Source: Symsagittifera roscoffensis
Lineage: Eukaryota; Xenacoelomorpha; Acoela; Convolutidae
NCBI RefSeq assembly: GCF_963678635.1
Contig: NC_087068.1
Location: 17,923,872-17,987,871, forward strand
Direction of reading: 5' to 3'
DNA: 64,000 bases
Position numbers and translations under genes: made by a program. The stretch's first letter is position 1. Each line of letters starts with the position of its first letter. This document shows positions 52,901 to 61,900 of this stretch, piece by piece. Under the pieces are notes generated by a model. The model was not told the DNA's origin and ran no database searches. It was given only the letters and a program-made list of their open reading frames with translations.

Positions 52901-55900
52901 ATAAACACATTATGATTGAGGCTTCTTTCGAATTCACAGTTTCATCTAAAAGCAAGCCAATCCTTATAGCGTCCGGCCACGAATTTTATTTCAAGCGAAA
53001 GAATAAGTTTTACAGAAAACTGGATTTGCTCAAAATATCAAACACATAAATGTCGAGCAACTGCCATTACTGAAAATAACGAACTAATCGAGACGCGTGG
53101 AGAGCATAACCACGACATTTCAGCGGGAAAATCGGAGGCCCGAAATGTCATAAAGCATATAAAAGACCTCAGCGAGAGATTTACCCCGACTGTTGCAGTT
53201 GCCAGTGCGGTTTTGCCAATTACAAACGATTTGGCTACTCAGTTTGCTCTCCCAAGTAAAGACAAACTGATCCGAACGGCTGCTCGCACTCGTAAGCAGC
53301 TAGATGTAAATATGCCGCCCATCCCCGTTGCGCGAAATTTCGAGATCCCTGAAATTTTTGAAAATTTTATCCGGTATGACAGTGGATCAAATGATCATGA
53401 GCGAATCATTTTGTGCTGCGACCCCGAAATGGTGAGAGTTCTGGAGAAGTCATCTTTTTGGTTAGCCGATGGAACTTTCAAAATTACTCCAAAAATGTTC
53501 TATCAGCTTTATTAAATTCATGTTAGTGTATCTGGCATTGCGCCAGCTTTCATTTACGCCTTCCTCTCTAACAAAACCGAAAAAACCTACAATCGCTTCT
53601 TGCAGGCTTTAATTGATTTAGCACCCAACTGCCGGCCTGAAAAAATTTTGTTCGATTTTGAGCAAGCTGCTCTTCAGTCCTTCCAAAAAACATTCCCCGA
53701 AGCACATTTATCGGGTTGTTTTATCCATCTCACTCAGAGTTACATGAGAAAAATTATTGAATTGGGTCTGAAAGTGACCTACGAAACGAATCACGACTTA
53801 GCGCTGGCTTTAAAAATGCTGCCATCCCTTGCATTTGAAGAAAAAGAAAAGATCGGCGATTCCTATGACATGATCATTCAGGAAAATCAAAATGTATGCG
53901 ACAGAAGTTGCTTAGAACCCGAGAAAATTGAGAAAATTGACGAGTTGTGTCTGTACTTCGGCTCTACTTATATAAACAGCTTGGTGCCAAACCGTGAAGT
54001 TTCATTCCCACCCTCCCTTTGGAACCAGCGAGATGCGGCCGTGATGGGGATTGCTCGAACAACAAATGCTGTCAAGGGATGGCATTTCGGGATTCAATCA
54101 TATTTCAGCGGAGCCCACCCAAATATGTGGAAAGTAGTGGGTAGCCTGCAAAAAGACGCTTCCGTACAAAAACTCAACTTTTTTGATGCATCGAGTGGCC
54201 ATAAGTTCACAAAAAAGAAAAAGTATCGAGTATTAAATGAAAGAGTACAAAACATAATGTCCGTTTACGAAGACAAAACTGATCTGTACTTTTTCAGAGC
54301 GTTATCTAGCTTGTGCTAAACTATTGTAAATTTTATTTCATTTTTGTTTATTCTTTCGTACTATTAAAATTCAAATTTTAATCCTACTGAAATTTTTGTC
54401 AGCTTTTTTTGAAAAGACGTTTCCTTGCAGACTCCCGGAAACGTAACTAAACGCAAGAACATGACTCGTGCCTTAGCAATTTAATCCCAGGACAATCGCC
54501 CTTATTTTCGGGATGCTAGGTTGGGACTACGGGCTGGCAAACCCTTTAGCTTTGCGTTTATGTGCCAACAATTCAAAAAAGCTGACAAAGCGATCAGGTC
54601 ATAAGTTTAAGTTCGAGAATGATTCTAAAAATAATGATTTTAAGTTTTTTGGCATTGGTTAAACCTTTTTTTAATTTCTACACCGGCTGAAAATGTCTAG
54701 AAAATTAGGCCATATTAGTCAAAGGACGTCTAATTATTTGCGGGCTTTTGAAGTTCATTGAACTATTGCTTGCTTTTGGTTCATTTTGGAATGAATCATT
54801 GAAAATATTGGCAAGGCCATTTCATTTTGGTTTGAAACGTTTCACTGAAATCATTTGCAAGGTCATTTCTATTCAAAACTTACGCGAATTATGTTGCGCA
54901 AATTTGTCTGGCTTTAAATGGCAAAAATTTCTCTCGTTTAATTCTTTGATGGTTACCGAAATCCCCTTTGAAGTAAGTTTTCTTTTGATTTTGGATTAAA
55001 ACGGTGTTAATTCATAGAAATTGTTTTAAAATGTAGCGATGTTATATTGCTAAGGCAACAAAAAGCAGGGAGTGAAACTGTAGGGTGTTAAGTTGTTTAG
55101 AGTTAAAAGGGGGGAACCATCGCAGCCTACCAATTCAAAAGTTACTAAGTTTGTTGTCACGTTTCTTTTGGTAGCACTTTTGAATTGGTAGGCTCCGATA
55201 GCAGTATAAAGTCATATGTGCTTGGACATTTGATAAGTAAAAAGTGAACACATTTGATGCATTTTTAATTCATCAAATGAACCGAAAAAAGAAATTTTCT
55301 AACTCAATATACTCGCAATTTTTTAAATGAATAATTTATACATAATGTGGCTTTATGCTTTCCGATTGATTACTTGCACCTAGCGTTATTTACATGCTAC
55401 CAAAAGTAGCACTTTTATTTGCGAGTTAGGTTGGTCTAAAGTTCGTCTTAATACACTTTGCCTCGCAAGTGTAAAATTGTAAGAAACGTGTCAACAAACT
55501 TAGTTAACTTGGAAAGCACCGTTTTTCGACTGATTCGGATGCTCATCGTCACCAGTATTAACTGCAGAATTAATAGAATCAATTAGTTGCATCCTCTTTT
55601 TTTTGCACATGAACTTAATTGAACTTCTAATTGAAGACTTTGAACTTGATTGAAGTTGAACGTACTGTAACATCCAATGAGGTCGATGTCAATGATTCCT
55701 TCAGAACATCCCTTGACATGGAGGATGAGTGACTGCACAATAATTTCCAGAGAGTCGTCGTCGTTCTTGATCAAGAATTCAGAGGGAGATCCAGAAGCGG
55801 CCACTGAGAACCATGCCTCCTAAAAACCCAAAATTCTTAACGATGTATTCCATTTTTTATGATTTTTGTTTACTGGTTCTTATTCGGTAAATAAAAAAAA

Positions 55901-58900
55901 TAAAAAAGCAAATACCCCCCCCCCCGCCACACCAACTACAAAAATCACTGTATGGGGTCTATAAATTTAAAGAACCAAACTGTATTAAAAAAAACTCTTT
56001 CGAACCTAACCAAACGTCAAGGTGTAATATGACCAAATAAAAAATAGAACTACAGAAGGTACTAATTGTATGCAATTGCAACAGAAAGTTTCATGACTGA
56101 CGGTTTGACATCGTTTTTTGTTACAACTCACCTCGGCTGAAGTAGCAGCCACAGTTCGGACTGTGTTTCCACTTGGAGCTAAGAAGGAGGAAGCTCCACT
56201 CTCGTCGATCACTTCGATCAGCAACTCAGTGTCTTTAGACACTCCAGGAGTTGACAGAACTATCTCCATCACTGCTGTTGGCTCCTGCAAACAAGAAACA
56301 CTCAAAACGGTTTAATCATCATCATAATAAATTGTTTCCAGCATTGCTTCACACTCGACAAATAATTTTATACATAATCATCCTAAAATCATCCCAGGAA
56401 GATCTTCATTAGACAAATTATGTCTGTTTTCAGACGTCTCAAGCGCTAAAAAAACTGTTTAGGTTTAAAACATAATTATGTACCCGACAAATTTTTGAAT
56501 ATCAAGTTTCCCCGGTTTTGATTTTACAAATAATTATCTACGCGACATTTTTTGAATATCAAATTTTCCCGATTTGAGTTTACAAATGATTATGTACGCG
56601 ACCTTTTTGAACATAAATTTTTTCCCGGTTTTGAGCTTACAAATGATTATGACGTGACATTTGTTTAAAAATCAAGTTTTCCCGGTTTTGAGTTTACCAA
56701 TAATTATGTACACATTTTTTAAACATAATTTTTTTCCGGGTTTTGAGCTAACAAATGACTATGTGAACAACTTTTTTGAATTTCAATTTTTCCCAGTTTC
56801 GAGTTTACAAATGATTATGTACGCGACATTTTTTTGAAATTCAAGTTTTCCCGCTTTTGAGTTTACAATTAATTATGTACACGTTTTTTACACATAATTT
56901 TTCCGGGTTTTGAGTTCACAAATGACTATGTGAATGACTTTTTTGAATATCAATTTTTCCCGGCTTTGAGCTTACCAATAATTATGAACACGGTATTCTT
57001 TGAACAGAACTCTTTCCCGTTTTCGAGTTTACAAATGATTACGTACCAGGATTTTTTTTTACCAAGTTTCAAATAACAAGAGCATTAAATCGATTTATAG
57101 ATTGATCACAGTAACCAAATTTGCAGTCAAAAGTCAAAAATTTTGCAGCTCTTAGTATTTAGAATAAATTTGTTTTCCTGATTCCATTTTTACCGTGCTT
57201 TTCGCTTTTTATGATCTTCAAATTTGTAATTCAGTGCCTACTTATTTCAGTAGCTGACATTTAAAAAAAAAAGACTTTTCCAGCTCATTTAGCCCAACTT
57301 TTGGCTTAATCTGAACACATGAGCTATTCAGTTTGCTAAACTAGCCGGGAACGATCACAGACACGTAGAGTAAACCATGTTCACTGGGTTAGTTGAAACT
57401 ATGCGTAAAAAAAATTCTTTTTCAAAAACATTCAAAATTCGTCATCAGCCGTAGTAAAACAAACCGCCGTTGAACAAACGATTTTGATGAACTTACTTCA
57501 TAGTCATACTCTACAGTACTTGTCATTTCTTCCGAACAATAAAACCCGACATCAGGTACGATTGTGGTTTCTCCTGTTTCTTCGGGTGTAAATAATGTTG
57601 TTAGTCCACTCGGTTCGGCAGGTGTTGGTCCAGCGGGTCCTGCAGGTGTTGGTCCAGCGGGTCCTGCAGGTGTTGGTCCAGCGGGTCCTGCAGGTGTTGG
57701 TCCAGCGGGTCCTGCAGGTGTTGGTCCAGCAGGGGTTGGTCCAGCGGGTCCTGCAGGTGTTGGTCCAGCGGGTCCTGCAGGTGTTGGTCCAGCAGGGGTT
57801 GGTCCAGCGGGTCCTGCAGGTGTTGGTCCAGCGGGTCCTGCAGGTGTTGGTCCAGCAGGGGTTGGTCCAGCGGGTCCTGCAGGTGTTGGTCCAGCGGGTC
57901 CTGCAGGTGTTGGTCCAGCGGGTCCGGCAGTTGTTGGTCCAGCGGGTCCGGCAGGTGTCGGTCCAGTCGGTCCGGTAGTTGTTGGTCCAGTCGGTCCGGT
58001 AGTTGTTGGTCCAGCGGGTCCCGCAGGTGTTGGTCCAGCAGGGGTTGGTCCAGCGGGTCCTGCTGGTGTTGGTTCAGCGGGTCCGGCAGGTGTTGGTCCA
58101 GCGGGTCCGGCAGTTGTTGGTCCAGCGGGTGCTGGAGTTGTTGGTCCAGCGGGAGCTGCAGGTGTTGTTCCGGAGGGCACAGCAGCTGTTGGTCCAGCGG
58201 GTCCTGCAGGTGTTGGCCCAGCAATTCCAGCAGTTGTTGGTCGAGCGGGTCCTGCAGATGTTGCTCCAGTGGGTCCACGAGGCGTTGGTCTAGCAGATCC
58301 TGCAGTTGGTGGTCCTGCAGTTGTCGGTCCAGTGGTTACCACAGTTGTTGCTCCAGCGGGTCCAGCAGGTGTTGGTCCAGCGGTTCCTGCAGGGGTTGGT
58401 CCACCAGGTCCTGCAGGGGTTGGTCCACCAGTTATTGGTCCGGTGGTTCCAGCAGGTGTTGGTCCAACGGGTCCTGCAGGTGTTGATCCTGAGGGTGCTG
58501 TAGTTGATGGTCCACTTATTCCAATGGGTCTGACAGCTGTTGATCCAGTAGGTTCTGTTTGAGCAGGCTCAGTTGATCCGATAGCTGATGTTGCTTCTGT
58601 GTTGCGTGACTGAGGTGCAGTTATGCCTTCCGTGGACTCCATTGGAATGGCAGCCGTAGGTCCCATGTTTCCAGAAACCGTTGCAGCAGTAGCCCCTGTG
58701 CTTACTGATGCAGCAGCGACTGTTCCGCTTGTGCTTCCAGCAGCAGATGTCACTTCTGTAGATCCAAATGCTGTAGCAGCTGTTGCTTCAGAGCTCCCGG
58801 ATATCGCTGTGGCCGTTAAATCTGTAACTCCCGGTTCAGTAGCGGCGGTTACGCCTGTGCTTCCAGCTGCGAATGTTGCGCCGGTCCTTTCTGACTGAGT

Positions 58901-61900
58901 AACAGATGTCACTTCTGTATATCCAAATGCTGTAGCAGCTGTTGCTTCAGAGCTCCCGGATATCGCTGTGGCCGCTACAACTGTAACTCCCGGTTCAGTA
59001 GCGGCGGTTACGCCTGTGCTTCCAGCTGCGAATGTTGCGCCGGTCCTTTCTGACTGAGTAACAGATGTCACTTCTGTAGATCCAAATGCTGTAGCAGCTG
59101 TTGCTTCAGAGCTCCCGGATATCGCTGTGGCCGTTAAAACTGTAACTCCCGGTTCAGTAGCGGCGGTTACGCCTGTGCTTCCAGCTGCGAATGTTGCGCC
59201 GGTCCTTTCTGACTGAGTAACAGATGTCACTTTTGTAGATCCAAATGCTGTAGCAGCTGTTGCTTCAGAGCTCCCGGATATCGCTGTGGCCGCTACAACT
59301 GTAACTCCCGGTACAGTAGCGGCGGTTGCGCCTGTGCTTCCAGTGACGAATGTTGCGCCCGTACTTTCTGACAGAGTCGCGGCTGTTACTTCTGTAGATC
59401 CAAGTGCTGTAGCAACGGTTGCTTCAGAGCTCCCGGATATCGCTGTTGCCGTTAAAACTGTAAATCCCGGTGCAGTAGCGGATGTTACGATTGTGCTTCC
59501 AGTGGGTCCTGCAAGTGTTGGTCCAGTGGGTCCGGCAGTTCTTGGTCCAGCAGTTGTTTGTCCAGCGGGTCCCACAGGTGTTGGTCCAGCGGGTCCTGCA
59601 GGTATTGGTCCAGCGGGTCCTGCAGGTGTTGGTCCAGCGGGTCCGGCAGTTGTTGGTCCAGTGGGTACAGCAGTTGTTGGTCCAGCGGGTCCTGCAAGTG
59701 TTGGTCCAGCGGGTCCTGCAGGTGTTGGTCGAGCGGGTCCTGCAGGTGTTGGTCCAGCGGGTACTGCAGGTGTTGGTCCAGCGGGTCCTGCAGGTGTTGG
59801 TCCAGCGGGTCCGGCAGTTGTTGGTCCAGCGGGTCCTGCAGTTGTTGGTCCAGTTGGTCCGGCAGTTGTTGGTCCAGCGGTTCCCGCAGGTGTTGGTCCA
59901 GCAGGTCCGGCAGGGGTTGGTCCAGCGGGTCCTGCAGGTGTTGGTTCAGCGGGTCCGGCAGGTGTTGGTCCAGCGGGTCCGGCAGTTGTTGGTCCAGCGG
60001 GTCCGGCAGGGGTTGGTCCAGCGGGTCCTGCAGGTGTTGGTTCAGCGGGTCCGGCAGGTGTTGGTCCAGCGGGTCCGGCAGTTGTTGATCCAGCGGGTCC
60101 TGCAGTTGCGGGTCCGGCAGTTGTTGGTCCAGCGGGTCCTGCAGGTGTTGGTCCAGCGGGTCCGACAGGTGTTAGTCCACCGGAACCGGTAGTTGTTGGT
60201 CCACCGGGTCCGGTAGTTGTTGGCCCCGCGGTTGCTGGTGTAAATGGTTTGACAGGCGTTTGTCCAGCGGATTCAGTGACTACTGGTCCAGTTGTTCCAG
60301 ATGATGCGGTGCTTCTAGAGGATGGTTGCCTTTTGGTCGGAGGCGGCAATGCGTTCATTTCCTCGTCCTCGGCACAAGGGGTGATTGTAGAAGTGCTCGT
60401 CATTTCTATTGTTGTTCCTGGCAACAAACATTTAGTGAGATACAAAATATTGCAACAATGTTTCGAACAAAATAGAAAAATTGACTGTGACCAGGGGCGG
60501 ATTTAGGGGAGGCGGACCCGCCTTTCAGGGATTCGACCTGCCAACCAATCTTTGGTATTTTTTTATGACATCCATTTCGACTAAACCTAAAATTGTTCTG
60601 AAAGCGCCTTTGGCGCCAATATATACTTATTTTGAAGAGGAGCGTGCGCCAAAAAACGCAATTTTTTGGTCAAAATTTTTCAAAAAGTGCTTTTTTTGTC
60701 ATGTTTTTTTTTTCAAAATTTTGCCTGCGGCGCAGAACAAAATAGGGTCTTCATAGTATTCTGTAAGTGCTCGGAAAATCAATTTGGTAGACTAAAAAAA
60801 AGGTCGACAAATTTGAAAATCTGCCCTCCCTCCTTGAGAAAATCCTAGATCCGTCCCTGAATGTGACCGAATTGTTGAAAATTAAGATTGGTAGTACACT
60901 TTTGCAACTAAAGTCGATCATGCTTTTTGTGACCTTTACATTTTTGCTGTTCGCTAGTGGAGTCTGCCTTCCTTTTAAAAAAATGAATTGAAGTAAAATT
61001 GAAAATAAATCGAAAGTCAAACCACGAACAATCAAAATTGAGCGTAATTAAATTTAAAGACTTTTTCCTGAAAAAAAATACAAAAAAAATCATCACGCCT
61101 AATGCCCGATTTCAACACCCTTGCTTAACATTGAATTGTTGAACAATTGAATTTTACGAACCTGGAGTTGTTTCTGACTCTTCGGTGGTTACTTCTGGGG
61201 GTCCTGTTGTGACTTCTGGAAGAGCAGTTGTCACTTCTGGGGGTCCTGATGTCACTTCGGGAGGAGCGGTGGTCACTTCTGGTGGTTCGGTGCTAGTGAC
61301 TGGTTCTAAAAATTTTTGGAAAAAAGTACAATTAAAATTTTTTAAAAAACAATTAGGCTGCACTGAATATCAGTAGCAGGTTTTCAAGCATTTCGTGATA
61401 TAAACAGAAAAAAAATTGCTATTAAGTAAGAGAAGCCTCTGCAAAATCTCAGATGTCTTCTGGCTTATAAAATTCTCCTTGCTATTTTTTCAACCGAAGA
61501 TACTATCAATAAATACAAAAAAACGACAAAAATTTTATTGAGACAAGCTATTTGCTTACTTGCGCAGACGACCGGAGCCACTTTGAGCGTGATGTCATCT
61601 CCATTACTAGCAACAGGCGTGACTCGTAGAAGTTTGATCTTGAGAACCGACACCATCAATTCATCAAAGTCTACGCTTTTATCTGCCGACTGCGATGGTC
61701 TCGTAGGATTGGGCTTGAGCACCTGAAAGATTCAAACTTTTAAAACAATGGCTAGGATTGATGTGTAATACCGAAAACAAGATAATGACTAGAATTTATT
61801 GGAATATCCAAAAAAGGGAGAGAATTGAAATTGAATATTTATATTGCAAAGGAATGATTGTACATAGAGGCCAAGCACCACTTCTGATACAAAACAAGAA

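Larger units (their letters stand above)
52261..55372 (+). mobile_element. MULE (Mutator-like) DNA transposon with FLYWCH finger, dead copy
   Basis: A 3.1 kb element lies inside intron 8 of the giant gene, opposite to it. Its ends are inverted repeats of about 180 bp (52261-52438 and 55190-55372, starting taatcaatcggaaagcataa). They enclose one transposase gene. Outside the inverted repeats the flanks still show weak inverted similarity (a gtagca motif and an AT-rich stretch), so the true ends could lie some 45 bp further out. No clear 9-bp target duplication was found at the limits given. Confidence 0.8.

Noticed and set aside
54748-54999. 83-residue plus-strand frame downstream of the MULE transposase
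   Set aside because: It lies between the transposase stop and the right inverted repeat, is made of imperfect ttcattttgg repeats and has no domain.
57564-60506. Plus-strand open frames over exon 6 (332 and 406 residues), including a collagen-like look
   Set aside because: Repeat shadows. Gly is not at every third position on either strand, so it is not collagen.
22374-61100. R2/R3 repeats as evidence that introns were duplicated together with the modules
   Set aside because: The copies lie in non-equivalent introns (5, 8, 10, 13, 30 for R3; 9, 11, 13, 20 for R2), so independent insertion is the simpler explanation.
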